From Bacillus methanolicus (lineage in GTDB: Bacteria > Bacillota > Bacilli > Bacillales > Cytobacillaceae): a DNA stretch of 64,000 bases. The notes below the pieces were generated by a model that did not search any database, was not told the DNA's origin, and saw only the letters and a list, made by a program, of their open reading frames with translations. The translations under genes and the position numbers were made by a program. Where the stretch lies: positions 953,001 through 1,017,000 of the forward strand of contig NZ_PNFF01000002.1 of assembly GCF_028888695.1 (NCBI RefSeq), read 5' to 3'. Position 1 is the first letter of the stretch; each line of letters starts with the position of its first letter. Shown piece after piece: positions 8,736-18,199 of the stretch.

Positions 8736-10319
8736 ATGAAAAAGACAACGAAAACACCCACCCAACCAACTGAAAATCTTCAAAAACGATGTGAATCCCT
8801 TGAAAAGCAAGTCGCTGAACTGACTGTAAAACTAAAATGGTATGAGGAACAGTTTCGCCTCAGCCAAAAAAGACGATTCGGCTCTTCAAGTGAAAAAACA
8901 CATTCCGATCAACTAGAGCTTTCGCTCTTTAATGAAGCAGAGGTAGAAGCAGCCTCCAATTTAGAGGAGCCTGCTTCAGAAACCATTACCTACCGTCGTC
9001 GTAAAAAACGTGGTCAACGTGAAACGATGCTAGAAGACCTGCCTACGGAAACGGTTGAATACCGCCTTTCCGCAGAAGATCAGGTCTGTTCGTGCTGCGG
9101 TGGATCTTTACATGAAATGAGCACGGAAGTGCGTCAAGAAATCAAAGTCATTCCAGCTGAAGTAAAAGTGGTTAAGCATGTCCGTTATGTCTACGCCTGT
9201 CGCCGTTGTGAACGTGAGGAGATCCATACACCGATTGTCACAGCGTCTATGCCGGCACCTGTCTATCCGGGCAGTTTAGCTTCTCCTTCAAGTATGGCGT
9301 ATGTGATGAGTCAAAAATATGTGGAAGGGCTGCCTCTTTATCGCCAGGAAAAGCAGTTTGAGCGATTTGGGTTTACATTATCCCGGCAGACGATGGCGAA
9401 CTGGATGATCTATGGCGCAGATCAGTGGTTACGTTTAATTTATGATCGGATGAAGGATCATTTACTTAAACAGGAGATTCTCCATGCGGATGAAACCACT
9501 TTGCAGGTGCTCCATGAACCAGGTCGAAAGGCAACATCCACTTCTTATATGTGGCTTTATCGCACTGGAAGAGAAGGTCCGCCGATTACTCTTTATAATT
9601 ACCAACAGACACGGGGAAAGGAACAACCTCGCAAGTTTCTGAATGGTTTCAAGGGCTACCTTCATGTGGATGGCTACTCTGGTTATCAAGGGATGCCTCA
9701 TGTAACCCTAGTAGGTTGCTGGGCGCATGCAAGGCGTAAGTTTGATGAGGCCTTAAAGGTTTTGCCGGCTTCAAAACAATCCGCTTCGGTAGCTGCCAAG
9801 GAAGGGCTCAATTTCTGTAACCAACTTTTTGCGATTGAGCGCGACTTAAAGGATTCAACTCCTGAAGAACGCCATAAAAGTCGTTTGGAACGCAGCCGGC
9901 CAGTGTTGGATGCTTTTTCAGCATGGCTAAAAACGCAAAGGTCAAAAGTCCTCCCAAAAAGCGCCCTTGGCCAGGCAATCCAATATTGCCTGAACCAATG
10001 GGATAAATTAGTGGGCTTTTTAAAAGATGGTCGGTTAGAAATCGATAATAACCGTAGCGAACGTTCAATCAAACCATTTGTAATTGGCCGCAAAAATTGG
10101 TTGTTTGCCAACACCACACGGGGCGCTCAAGCCAGTGCAACGATTTACAGTATTATTGAGACAGCTAAAGAGAATGACTTAAATCCATTTACCTATCTCA
10201 CCTATCTTTTTGAGAAACTACCAAACATGGATACCCAAGATAAAGAGGCCTTGGATCAATTAATGCCTTGGTCATCAACGATCCCATTAGTTTGTCGAGT
10301 GTTTAAAAAGAATACTTAA
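8736..10319 (+). CDS. tnpC: IS66-family transposase TnpC (copy 1)
   Basis: The 527-residue transposase has an N-terminal coiled coil / leucine-zipper region (residues ~15-45), the zinc-finger-like CSCCGG...CRRCE region (residues ~110-165), and a DDE catalytic core including [24 protein letters not shown] and the [18 protein letters not shown] motif holding the catalytic E. An IS66 C-terminal tail (LDQLMPWS) ends it. The length is typical. It is 72 bp downstream of tnpB. A hairpin (AATCCCCA/TGGGGATT, 10329-10356) lies just after the stop, inside the right end. Confidence 0.95.
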   Translation: MKKTTKTPTQPTENLQKRCESLEKQVAELTVKLKWYEEQFRLSQKRRFGSSSEKTHSDQLELSLFNEAEVEAASNLEEPASETITYRRRKKRGQRETMLEDLPTETVEYRLSAEDQVCSCCGGSLHEMSTEVRQEIKVIPAEVKVVKHVRYVYACRRCEREEIHTPIVTASMPAPVYPGSLASPSSMAYVMSQKYVEGLPLYRQEKQFERFGFTLSRQTMANWMIYGADQWLRLIYDRMKDHLLKQEILHADETTLQVLHEPGRKATSTSYMWLYRTGREGPPITLYNYQQTRGKEQPRKFLNGFKGYLHVDGYSGYQGMPHVTLVGCWAHARRKFDEALKVLPASKQSASVAAKEGLNFCNQLFAIERDLKDSTPEERHKSRLERSRPVLDAFSAWLKTQRSKVLPKSALGQAIQYCLNQWDKLVGFLKDGRLEIDNNRSERSIKPFVIGRKNWLFANTTRGAQASATIYSIIETAKENDLNPFTYLTYLFEKLPNMDTQDKEALDQLMPWSSTIPLVCRVFKKNT

Positions 10320-10370
10320 ATCATAACTAAATCCCCATCTACTTATAGGTGGGGATTATTTGACGCTTAC

Positions 10371-10452
10371 GTTGGGCCGAACTCACTCTACTATATACAG
10401 CTATAAAATCATCTTGAATTTTATGAGGTTCAAAATATTGGGATGGTTGCAT
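10371..10452 (-). pseudogene. Serine recombinase, N-terminal segment (piece 1 of 3)
   Basis: ATG at 10450-10452 is preceded by AAAGGAG. It encodes MQPSQYFEPHKIQDD then FIAVYSRVSSAQ, where the serine in SRVS is the expected nucleophile of resolvase-type recombinases. The frame joins exactly to QDIQKQ at 6094 once the IS66 element and one GTTGGGCC copy are removed. The rebuilt gene spans three pieces and about 330 residues. Confidence 0.8.
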
Positions 10453-10558
10453 ATGTTCTACTCCTTTTCAACAACATCTTTACTTTCCGTAAGCAGGAAT
10501 CCCTTCATGGTAGGTTTTAAATCAAGTTGATCAATTAAAATTTTTTCAATCAGCCTTT

Positions 10559-10828
10559 TGTAACCGCCAAGTAGAAATGAACACTTTCTTACCTAAAAAT
10601 GCTGAATAAGATTGAACACTTTTTTCCAGTAGAGACGTGCACTTTATTTGGAGAGGCGGGCATGATAGCCTTTGTCGGCTGAGCCAGATTCATTGATATA
10701 TCAGGCTTCCTGGCTAATAATCTTGCCCGCAGAGGCTCCAAGTAAAGTGACAAAATGCCAGCACTAACTTCCAGTAAAGTGTTCACTACTAATTAGCAAA
10801 ATGTGTTCAAAGTTATCAGGCGGTTACA
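10559..10828. mobile_element. 270-bp IS21-derived miniature element
   Basis: Both ends begin TGTAACCGCC in inverted orientation and carry further GAACAC-type internal repeats, the multiple-terminal-repeat style of IS21-family ends. A perfect 5-bp target duplication CCTTT lies at 10554-10558 and 10829-10833. There is no istA/istB. It is non-autonomous and would need a related IS21 transposase in trans. The end sequence differs from the full IS21 at 3097-5588, so that copy may not be its helper. Confidence 0.8.
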
Positions 10829-10936
10829 CCTTTTCATAAAATAGTAAGATTCCTCTTGTAAGTCTTCACTAAACGAGACTTTTACTATGTAAGCGTAAAA
10901 TAATCCCCACCTTTTAATGATAGGGATTAAATACTA

Positions 10937-12514
10937 TTATTGTGATAAGTTATTAAAAACCCGACAATTCAAAGGAATTGTTTTGGACCAAGGAAGTAGT
11001 TGATCAAGCTCATCCATATTGCTTATATCCATATTGGGAAGCCTTTCAAATAAGTAGCGAAGATAATAAAATGGATTTAATTTATTCTCTTTTGCTGTCT
11101 CCACAATACTGTAAATGATTGAGCTGGCCTTAGCTCCTTTCGGAGTATTGCTAAAAATCCAGTTCTTCCTTCCGATCACAAATGGTTTAATGGATCGTTC
11201 ACTTCGATTATTATCGATTTCTAAACGTCCATCCTCTAAAAATGCCACGAGTTTTTCCCATTGGTTGAGGCAGTATGTAATGGCTTGACCTAATAGACTC
11301 TTTGGTAAAACATTGCTTTTCTCTGTTTTTAGCCATGCTGAAAAAGCCTCCAACAATGGTTGGCTGTGTTTAAGTCGTTTTTTATATCGTTCTTCTGGTG
11401 TACATTCTTTCAAATCACGCTCGATGGCAAATAGCTGATTACAGAAATTGAGTCCTTCCCGAGCTGTGACTGCTGAATGACGTTTGGATTCAGGAAGTAC
11501 GTTTAAAGCCTCATCGAACTTTCTGCGGGCATGAGCCCAACATCCAACTAATGTTACGCCGGATACCTTATGGTATCCTGCATATCCATCGACATGCAGG
11601 TATCCTTTAAACCCTTTTAGGAATTCTTTGGCATGTTCTCCTGCTCTAGTTTCCTGATAGTCATAAAGGACAAGTGGTGGATCCTCTCTTCCAGTCCGAT
11701 AAAGCCACATGTAAGATTTCGATGTACTTGACCTTCCAGGTTCATGTAAAACCTGAACAGTTGTTTCATCCGCATGTAGAATGTCTTTAGAGAGGAGATG
11801 CTCTTTCATTCGTTGATAAATTGGCGCAAGCCATTTTTCGGCACCATAAAGCATCCAATTGGCCATGGTTTGCCTGGATAAGATCACACCTAATCGTTTG
11901 AACTGTTGTTCTTGGCGATATAGAGGTAGCCCCTCTACATATTTTTGATTCATAATATATGCCATGCTTGACGGTGAAGCTAAACTTTTTGGATACACAG
12001 ATTTTGGGGCAGGTGCTGTAACGATTGGTGTCTCTATTTCATTACGCTCACAATGACGGCATCCATAGACATATCGAACGTGTTTTAAAACTTTGACTTG
12101 AGCCGGAATAATCACTAATTCTTGTCGTACTTCTGTGCTCATTTCGTGTGTTTTTTCACCGCAACACGAACAGACCTGCTCTTCTTCGGGTAAACGATAT
12201 TCAATCGTTTCCATAGGCAGGTTTTCAAACGTAGCTTGACGTTGACCACGTTTCTTTTTACGACGATATGTAATTGTTTCAACAGTTGGCTCTTCGGCTT
12301 TTACATTAGACTCTACCTCTGCTTCATTGAATAAAGGTAGTTCTAATTGATTAGGATTTGTTTTTTCGCTTGAAGAGCCAAATTTTCGTTTTTGACTAAG
12401 ACGATACTGTTCTTCATACCATTGTAATTTCGCCGTCAATTCAACGATTTGCTGTTGAAGTTTTTCAATTAATTCAAATGGGTTTTGGGTAGGATTCTTT
12501 AAATTTTTCATCAT
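10937..12514 (-). CDS. tnpC: IS66-family transposase TnpC (copy 2)
   Basis: The 525-residue IS66 transposase has the same order as the other copies: coiled-coil N-terminus, CSCCGE...CRHCE zinc-binding-like region, [24 protein letters not shown] and [18 protein letters not shown]. It is intact. Many substitutions relative to copies 1 and 3 show a separate lineage. It is last in the tnpA-tnpB-tnpC order. Confidence 0.95.
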   Translation of the reverse strand: MMKNLKNPTQNPFELIEKLQQQIVELTAKLQWYEEQYRLSQKRKFGSSSEKTNPNQLELPLFNEAEVESNVKAEEPTVETITYRRKKKRGQRQATFENLPMETIEYRLPEEEQVCSCCGEKTHEMSTEVRQELVIIPAQVKVLKHVRYVYGCRHCERNEIETPIVTAPAPKSVYPKSLASPSSMAYIMNQKYVEGLPLYRQEQQFKRLGVILSRQTMANWMLYGAEKWLAPIYQRMKEHLLSKDILHADETTVQVLHEPGRSSTSKSYMWLYRTGREDPPLVLYDYQETRAGEHAKEFLKGFKGYLHVDGYAGYHKVSGVTLVGCWAHARRKFDEALNVLPESKRHSAVTAREGLNFCNQLFAIERDLKECTPEERYKKRLKHSQPLLEAFSAWLKTEKSNVLPKSLLGQAITYCLNQWEKLVAFLEDGRLEIDNNRSERSIKPFVIGRKNWIFSNTPKGAKASSIIYSIVETAKENKLNPFYYLRYLFERLPNMDISNMDELDQLLPWSKTIPLNCRVFNNLSQ

Positions 12515-12575
12515 GTAGTAATAATTCGACGGTTTTAGCTATTTTCCTCCAAGGTTTTTGTTAAAAGTAAAAAAT

Positions 12576-12932
12576 TCATATAACTGTTCTAGCCTTTACT
12601 TCTGGGTGTGCTTTCTTTTGCTTCATTGCAAGACCATCCAATAACCAGCGTAATTGCCGATAACTAATTTGTATCGTTCCAGTGTCATTTTCATTTGGCC
12701 ATTGAAATTTTCCTTTTTCCAATCGACGATAATAAAGCCAAAAACCATTATAGTCCCAGTGAAGAATTTTTAATTTATCTCGCTTTCGATTACAGAACAC
12801 AAAATAGCTTGATGAAAAGGGATCTAAATCAAATCCCTCTTTCACCAAAGCAGCTAATCCATCAATGGATTTTCTCAAATCAGTACTTCCTTTTGCCAAG
12901 TAAACTCGTTCAGCTCTTGTACCAACTAACAT
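12576..12932 (-). CDS. tnpB: IS66-family accessory protein TnpB (copy 2)
   Basis: This 118-residue TnpB of IS66 has AKGSTDLRKSIDGLAALV, SYFVFCNRKRDKLKILHW and a C-terminal WLLDGL motif. It overlaps the tnpA stop by 7 bp, as in the other copies, and is intact. Confidence 0.93.
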   Translation of the reverse strand: MLVGTRAERVYLAKGSTDLRKSIDGLAALVKEGFDLDPFSSSYFVFCNRKRDKLKILHWDYNGFWLYYRRLEKGKFQWPNENDTGTIQISYRQLRWLLDGLAMKQKKAHPEVKARTVI

Positions 12933-13246
12933 GTTGATTTCAACGTCCTAACCACTTCTGAAAGAAAGGCCGGATCGAAACCAGGTTTTACTTCAATTGA
13001 AATCCCACTAATTTCAATCCGTAATGAATTTTCAACTGTTTGTGAATGATCTTCTAGGGTAACGGATGCCCATTTTGTAGACTTTCCTTGATTTTTTATT
13101 GGATTTTCAATTTTTCTTAACCAGTATTTAAACTGGTGAATACTCCATTGATTTTCCTTGCACCAGTTTACTTGAGTTTGACCGCTTTTACGATAGTCAG
13201 CGATTCGTTGTTCCCAAACCTTTCGTAATTCAGGATTCTTAGGCAT
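12926..13246 (-). CDS. tnpA: IS66-family accessory protein TnpA (copy 2)
   Basis: This 106-residue IS66 TnpA begins MPKNPELRKVWEQRI, continues WCKENQWSIHQFKYWLRKIE, and has the shared VKPGFDPAFLSEVVRTL tail. The ATG follows a GAAGGGGG ribosome-binding site. The leader between the IR and the start contains an AATTTCAT/ATGAAATT stem, resembling the leader hairpins of the other IS66 copies. Confidence 0.9.
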   Translation of the reverse strand: MPKNPELRKVWEQRIADYRKSGQTQVNWCKENQWSIHQFKYWLRKIENPIKNQGKSTKWASVTLEDHSQTVENSLRIEISGISIEVKPGFDPAFLSEVVRTLKSTC

Positions 13247-13361
13247 AAAAAAACCCCCTTCAATTTCATCTTGAGGAGATTATCTCATGAAATTAGCACA
13301 TCAAGAAGGTGTGCAAGATTTGACGCTTACTTTACTATATCTTTTCGAGATATGAACTTCC

Positions 13362-13400
13362 CTCCCGTCAAATACCGCTTTTTATAAGGATTGACGGGAG
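13362..13400. repeat. 10-bp inverted repeat CTCCCGTCAA/TTGACGGGAG
   Basis: A perfect 10-bp stem with a 19-nt AT-rich loop lies between the split ORF and the small ORF at 13415. There is no T-tract on either side, so a terminator role is weak. Confidence 0.4.
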
Positions 13401-13414
13401 AAAAAGGTTTTAAA

Positions 13415-13630
13415 CTATTCAGAGTGTTTAACCAAATTTAAAGCCATTTGCATTTGATAAACATATTCGTAATTCACTTGGTTGAATGTTTCAATGAACA
13501 CTTTTGTCTCAATGGGAACTCCTAAATCCTTGAGGAGATAAAGCAAGTTTGACATTTTTATCAGGAGCCTCCTTTCCATAGAATAAAATAAATCGTTCAA
13601 TGATCTGTTTTGAAACTTCAACTTTTTCAC
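13415..13630 (-). CDS. Small hypothetical protein, possibly a fragment
   Basis: This is a 71-residue ORF (KLKFQNRSLNDLFYSMERR ... FNQVNYEYVYQMQMALNLV). The same frame is open further upstream except for one in-frame TAG, beginning at an ATG about 50 bases earlier (MKFKTTGSTEF), so it may be a longer gene broken by a nonsense change. No family is recognised. It belongs to the same degraded minus-strand block as the recombinase. Confidence 0.35.
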   Translation of the reverse strand: MKKLKFQNRSLNDLFYSMERRLLIKMSNLLYLLKDLGVPIETKVFIETFNQVNYEYVYQMQMALNLVKHSE

Positions 13631-13704
13631 AGTTTTCTAAAATTCTGTTGAGCCAGTGGTTTTAAACTTCATGCTTGTCTATAAATCATCCCTCCAGTAT
13701 AAAA

Positions 13705-13757
13705 GACCGCAGCACATGGTTATCTTCGTAAGATAACATCATGTAACCGCGGCCCTC
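13705..13757 (-). terminator. Imperfect hairpin, possible minus-strand terminator
   Basis: CCGC.../GCGG outer pairing and a TTATCTT-CGTA-AGATAA core are followed on the minus strand by CTTTTATA. With the hairpin at 13872-13895 it marks the >300-base gap before the Gabija genes; I see no gene in that gap. Confidence 0.35.
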
Positions 13758-13871
13758 GCATATTATGGTTACTTCTATTTAAATTGAACTAATAGGTTAA
13801 TCAGAAATCATTATAGCTTCTGAATTCGTCATTTTTAGAGGGAATGAAAAATTTTTTTGAAATAGAAAAAG

Positions 13872-13895
13872 AAGAAATGCAGCATGGCATTTCTT
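13872..13895 (-). terminator. Rho-independent terminator-like hairpin facing the minus strand
   Basis: A perfect 9-bp stem AAGAAATGC/GCATTTCTT with a 6-nt loop. On the minus strand it is followed by CTTCTTTTTCT, a T-rich tail. No minus-strand gene begins between it and the Gabija genes, so its source transcript is unclear. Confidence 0.4.
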
Positions 13896-14072
13896 CCCTG
13901 ACAGACCTACAAGTTGCAATAACATTAATATTTTATCTATGATTTAGTATTTTTAAACGGATTGATTAAAAAAATTTTAAAATTTCACTTTGTATTATAA
14001 AATATTAATAGATTTAAACTAGTACCACTCTGTAAAATATCCTGCAAATTTCTATATAAAACAACAAGAGAA

Positions 14073-14110
14073 GCAGAAGTCTATTCTAATTTTTAACTTC
14101 TGTTTTTTTT
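14073..14110 (+). terminator. Hairpin plus eight T just upstream of gajA
   Basis: GCAGAAGT pairs with ACTTCTGT across an 18-nt loop and is followed by TTTTTTTT. It sits ~60 bases before gajA and may end upstream transcription, or act as a leader attenuator. Confidence 0.45.
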
Positions 14111-14168
14111 ATTATGTATAACATTTCTTGGGAATTAAAAAGATATAAAGTTGATTGGGGTAAAGCGT

Positions 14169-16097
14169 ATGTTATTGAAAGAGGTAAGAATAAAAAATTT
14201 TAGAAGTATAAGAGAAGTTAAGGTACCAATAGCAAAGAATACAATATTAATAGGTGAAAATAATTCGGGAAAGACTGCTTTTTTAGATGCAATCAGGTTA
14301 GCATTAGGGAAATCTAATAGAAAATTTTCCCCATTTAGTGAGTATGACTATTTTCTAAATGATGATAACAACAATCCACATTCATCTGAAGGAATAACAA
14401 TAGAATTTATATTTAGAGAAGAAAAACCAAACCAATGGCCTGAAAAAATATCTCAAATTTTAGGAGAGATAGTTCAACCTATGATATGGGAGGAAGATGA
14501 AGAAGAATCGATTAACCAAATTTGGTTGAGAATAACCTCCAAATATGATGAATCTCAAAAAGATTTTATTATTGAAAATAATTTTCTAAATGTAAATGGG
14601 GTACCACTAACCAGTAGATCATCAGCTAATAAATATCGTGATTTTTTACAGTTTACGCCGGTATTTTATTTACAGGCTTTACGTGATATAAATGATACAT
14701 TTAGTACCAGTTCTCCTTTTTGGGGGAGATTTTTAAAACAAATTAATATCCCTAAAGAGAAAATGGAAGAAATCCAAACTAGTCTGTCAAAAATTAATCA
14801 AGATATTATATCCAGTGATAGTAATTTAGATGAAATGATTAAGGCGCTAGAAAGTATCAATAGAGTACTATCTCTAAATAATAAAGAAGTGGTTTCTATA
14901 AATGCATTACCTTTAAAAACTTGGGATATTCTTTCTAAAGCACAAGTTGTAATGAAAGGTAAGGGAAGCAATATAAATTTTCCGTTAGAAAAACATGGTC
15001 AAGGTACTCAGAGTCTTGCGACGTTATTTTTATTTCAAGCATATATTGATGTATTATTAAAAACTAATTATGCGGATGAAACTGAAGCTATCTTGACTTT
15101 AGAAGAACCAGAAGCTCATTTGCATCCTCAAGCGATTCGTTCACTAGCATCGAAGATTAATAGTATATCATGCCAAAAAATTATTTCTACTCATTCACCT
15201 TACTTTATTCAAAATATGGATTTAATGGATTTAAGACTGTTTAGAAAAAAAGGAACAGAAACAGTTATTCATTATTTAAAAGATAGAGTTGATGTAGTAG
15301 TAGAAGCTAAAGATAGTTTACTCAGGTTTATTAAGGCAAAAGGTGGAAAATTTAAATTTAATGAAATGAAAAATGTGTTAACAACATTTGAACCAATTAA
15401 TGAGCAGGAAGCTAAGGGACTAAAAGGAATGTTTAGGGATACTGAATATTTTAATCAAATCGAAAAATTTATCGAAGAATCTCAGTTAATATTAACCCAT
15501 GATGAAAAGAATAACCTTTTTACTTTTGTACAAAGAACTCGTGGAGAACTCTTTTTTGCTAGAGGATGGTTGCTTGCTGAGGGACAAACGGAGTATATAG
15601 TACTGCAATATTTTTCAGAAGTTTTAGGTATACCATTAGATGATTTTGGTATTAGTATTATAGATTACCAAAATAATGGTTCCCCGGGTGCTTTTATTAA
15701 GTTAGCAAAAATTCTAGGATTTCCTTGGTATTTACTAACAGATAATGATGATCAAGGAGAAAGTACCATTTCTCAAATTAAAAAAATCGGATATAAGCAA
15801 GAAGAGATAGATGATTTTGTATCTATTCTTCCTCAAAAGGATTTTGAAACGTTTTTAACATATAATGGGTTTCATAATGAATACAAGATAATTGCTACAG
15901 AAAGAGGTTATACTATAAAAGAAGATCAGATGGGACTTATAGATAAAGATGAACTAGCCACAATTATAAAAAAAGATAAAGTTGGAAATGCAAATCGGCT
16001 AGTAGAACTCTTAAAGGGAAAAAATATGACCCAAGAAAGAGTGCCTTTTCTAATAAAAAATTTAATAGAAAGGTGTGTAAGCAGTTCAAATGAATGA
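14169..16097 (+). CDS. gajA: Gabija protein GajA (OLD-family ATPase/TOPRIM nuclease)
   Basis: This class 2 OLD-family endonuclease of the Gabija anti-phage system is an ATP/nucleotide-sensing DNA nickase in studied relatives. It has an N-terminal ABC-type ATPase with Walker A GENNSGKTAFLDAI (residues ~29-42), LTLEEPEAHLHPQ as Walker B / D-loop and the H-loop STHSPYF. The C-terminal TOPRIM domain has LLAEGQTEY, LLTDNDDQG and KDFETFL acidic clusters. The start is taken as ATG 14169, which has TTGGGGT upstream; TTG 14151 (six residues longer) is an alternative with a poorer site. It is ~642 residues, somewhat longer than the Bacillus cereus prototype. It overlaps gajB by 8 bp. Confidence 0.9.
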   Translation: MLLKEVRIKNFRSIREVKVPIAKNTILIGENNSGKTAFLDAIRLALGKSNRKFSPFSEYDYFLNDDNNNPHSSEGITIEFIFREEKPNQWPEKISQILGEIVQPMIWEEDEEESINQIWLRITSKYDESQKDFIIENNFLNVNGVPLTSRSSANKYRDFLQFTPVFYLQALRDINDTFSTSSPFWGRFLKQINIPKEKMEEIQTSLSKINQDIISSDSNLDEMIKALESINRVLSLNNKEVVSINALPLKTWDILSKAQVVMKGKGSNINFPLEKHGQGTQSLATLFLFQAYIDVLLKTNYADETEAILTLEEPEAHLHPQAIRSLASKINSISCQKIISTHSPYFIQNMDLMDLRLFRKKGTETVIHYLKDRVDVVVEAKDSLLRFIKAKGGKFKFNEMKNVLTTFEPINEQEAKGLKGMFRDTEYFNQIEKFIEESQLILTHDEKNNLFTFVQRTRGELFFARGWLLAEGQTEYIVLQYFSEVLGIPLDDFGISIIDYQNNGSPGAFIKLAKILGFPWYLLTDNDDQGESTISQIKKIGYKQEEIDDFVSILPQKDFETFLTYNGFHNEYKIIATERGYTIKEDQMGLIDKDELATIIKKDKVGNANRLVELLKGKNMTQERVPFLIKNLIERCVSSSNE

Positions 16098-18012
16098 TAC
16101 CTTTGAATTTGAGTTGTCCACATTAACTGATTTACAGAAACAGGCTGTAAATTGGAATGAAGGACCACTAGTTGTAATAGCGGGTCCGGGGTCAGGGAAA
16201 ACAAGAGTTTTAACCTATAGAATTGCAAGATTACTTAAAGATTCAATAAACGATAATTTCAGAATTTTAGGTCTAACTTTTACAAATAAAGCTGCCGATG
16301 AAATGAGAAATAGAATAAATAAATTAATCCCAGATTCAAACAGCAGACTATATATTGGAACATTCCATAGTTTTTGTGCAGATGTTCTCAGAAATCATGG
16401 TTCTAATATTAGTATAAATCCAGATTTTACAATTTATTCTGATTCAAAGGATTTAAATGAAATAATTAAAGATGTAAGAACAGAGTTGGAGAAAAAGGGT
16501 GAAATAGGTTCGATTGGAGTATCTAATCTTTTACCAGTAATACAATATCTTCAAAAAAATTTAATTGAACCTGATGAATCTTTAAGTGGTATGATAAAAA
16601 ATGCTGACCTTAGAAGTGCAATTGAAAAAATATATGCAGGTTATATAAAAAGATTAAAGGAAATAAATGTATTAGATTTTGAATCATTAATTTTTCAAAC
16701 ATATTTGTTATTTAAAAAGTATCCATTTATTGCAAACCATTATCGAAAAATGTATCCATATATATGTATTGATGAATTTCAAGATACAAATTTTGCACAA
16801 TATCAGATGATTAAACAGTTAACCAAAAACAAACATAGAAATATTTTTATTGTTGCTGATGATGATCAATTAATTTATCAATGGAATGGTGCAAGTAATA
16901 AAAGAATATATGAATTTAAAAATGATTATGGAGCAGATATAATCCAGTTACCTGATAATTTCCGTTGTCCTCCAGAAGTAGTAAATTTGGCTAATAATCT
17001 TATTGCTCATAATAAAGGAAGATTAAATTATAAAGAACCAATTCGAGCAATGAAAAAAATAGAAAATGATTCTAGTTCTATTCGTTTCAAGAGTTTTAAT
17101 TCATTTGAAGAAGAAACTGAGTGGATTGTTGAAGATATACAAAAAAGAATAAATAATAATGACGGTTCTTCCTATTCCGTTATTGCAAGGTCAAATAAAT
17201 TACTATTCAAAGTGTATGAAGCATTAAAAGATAGAGGGATTTCAACGGTTATATCTAAGAGGAAGAATGAGTTTGAAAGTCCTCCAATATCATGGATGCA
17301 TAGTTTGCTTCGATTAGCAAACAAAAGAAACGATGAAAAATATTTAGATCAAGTAGTTAGTTCTTTTGAAACTTTCACGAATCAAAAAATTGATAAAGAT
17401 GAGGTAATAGCTTGGAGCGAATCTAGGGACGGAGATTATTTAAAAGGATATTATAATTTGATGTCAACATTTAAATTTGATGATAATTATTTAACGTCAT
17501 TAAATCTGAATTTAATTGAAGGAAGAAATTTTATTAAATTTATTGAGGATAGTCTTCAATGGTTAAATACAGATATATTTATTGAGCAGTTTGATATGGA
17601 ACAAAAGCAGTTATTTTTAGATGAAGTAGAAGTTTGGAAACAATTAATGACAAGTTTTTATTATAAATATGGATTTAATGACGTATCATTAAGTACATTT
17701 TTACAAGAGCTGGATTTATCTTCAAAACAAATTGAGCCAAGTGAGAACACTATACAATGTATGACAATCCATTCAGCAAAAGGGAAAGAGTTTGATCATG
17801 TTTATGTCTTAGGGCTGGTAGAAGATGAGCTACCCTCATATGCTAGTAAGAAAAAAGGTGATCATAGTATTGAAATGGAGGAAGAAAGGCGGAATTGCTT
17901 TGTAGGAATAACTCGTACTATTTCTACACTTACATTAACTTATTCACATAGATATAATGGTTGGGAAAAACAACCATCACGTTTTTTATATGAAATGGGA
18001 CTTTTAAAATAG
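16090..18012 (+). CDS. gajB: Gabija protein GajB (UvrD-like helicase)
   Basis: The 640-residue superfamily 1A helicase has motif I AGPGSGKTRVLTYRIARLL (residues ~30-48), Ia LTFTNKAADEM, II YICIDEFQDTN, III ADDDQLIYQWNGA, V TIHSAKGKEFDHVYVLGL and VI RRNCFVGITRT. Together with GajA it forms the Gabija complex that cuts phage DNA. It is longer than the ~494-residue prototype GajB, closer to a full UvrD/PcrA-like enzyme, so the pair could also be called a class 2 OLD-UvrD system. Its start lies inside the gajA 3' end (8-bp overlap), indicating coupling. It is followed by a strong terminator. Confidence 0.88.
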   Translation: MNDTFEFELSTLTDLQKQAVNWNEGPLVVIAGPGSGKTRVLTYRIARLLKDSINDNFRILGLTFTNKAADEMRNRINKLIPDSNSRLYIGTFHSFCADVLRNHGSNISINPDFTIYSDSKDLNEIIKDVRTELEKKGEIGSIGVSNLLPVIQYLQKNLIEPDESLSGMIKNADLRSAIEKIYAGYIKRLKEINVLDFESLIFQTYLLFKKYPFIANHYRKMYPYICIDEFQDTNFAQYQMIKQLTKNKHRNIFIVADDDQLIYQWNGASNKRIYEFKNDYGADIIQLPDNFRCPPEVVNLANNLIAHNKGRLNYKEPIRAMKKIENDSSSIRFKSFNSFEEETEWIVEDIQKRINNNDGSSYSVIARSNKLLFKVYEALKDRGISTVISKRKNEFESPPISWMHSLLRLANKRNDEKYLDQVVSSFETFTNQKIDKDEVIAWSESRDGDYLKGYYNLMSTFKFDDNYLTSLNLNLIEGRNFIKFIEDSLQWLNTDIFIEQFDMEQKQLFLDEVEVWKQLMTSFYYKYGFNDVSLSTFLQELDLSSKQIEPSENTIQCMTIHSAKGKEFDHVYVLGLVEDELPSYASKKKGDHSIEMEEERRNCFVGITRTISTLTLTYSHRYNGWEKQPSRFLYEMGLLK

Positions 18013-18137
18013 ATCAAGATAATCTCAAAAGAAGTCTTTATTAATTAAGGCAAACACTGCTACATCAATATATCTGCGATTACCATTCAAGTCATGTTGA
18101 GTGTTGTGCGTTGCTAAAATTACCTTAAGTTAAATAG

Positions 18138-18193
18138 AAGCAGATGGTAACGAGAGTCTATAAAAGATCCTCGCAGTACCGTCTGCTTTTATT
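18138..18193 (+). terminator. Rho-independent terminator after gajB
   Basis: A long stem (AAGCAGA.GGTA.CGAG pairing with CTCG..GTACC.TCTGCTT) is followed by TTTTATTT. It ends the Gabija operon. Confidence 0.75.
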
Positions 18194-18199
18194 TCAATC

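Larger units (their letters stand above)
6095..10370 (+). mobile_element. IS66-family element copy 1, carrying a nested IS110-family element
   Basis: The terminal inverted repeats begin GTAACCGTAAAATAG at 6095 and GTAAGCGTCAAATAA (complement) at 10370. The 8-bp target duplication GTTGGGCC is at 6087-6094 and 10371-10378. Without the ~1.8-kb IS110 insert the element would be ~2.47 kb, matching copy 3 (2467 bp), to which it is nearly identical. It carries tnpA, tnpB and tnpC, all intact. It interrupts the 5' part of the serine recombinase gene. Confidence 0.93.
10889..13330 (-). mobile_element. IS66-family element copy 2, inverted and divergent
   Basis: The 2442-bp element on the minus strand has ends GTAAGCGTAAAATAATCCCC at 10889 and GTAAGCGTCAAATCTTGCAC (complement) at 13330. 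A perfect 8-bp target duplication TTTACTAT lies at 10881-10888 and 13331-13338. It carries intact tnpA, tnpB and tnpC, clearly diverged at protein level from copies 1 and 3, so it is a different IS66 species that inserted independently. Confidence 0.95.
10458..13381 (-). pseudogene. Small ORF upstream of the recombinase, split by a mini-IS21 and an IS66
   Basis: Removing IS66 copy 2 (10889-13330) and the 270-bp mini-element (10559-10828), each with one target-duplication copy, leaves one open frame of about 60 codons: segments 13331-13381, 10829-10888 and 10458-10558. It reads VFDGREVHISKRYSKV, then FSEDLQEESYYFMKRLIEKI, and ends ESKDVVEKE at 10458, five bases before the recombinase ATG. The open frame across both junctions supports it as real coding DNA, perhaps the end of a larger gene. 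The product is not recognised. Confidence 0.5.

Noticed and set aside
9698-10117. Antisense ORFs inside IS66 tnpC
   Set aside because: They overlap a clear transposase on the other strand, recur in copy 3 as mirror images, and have no start signals.
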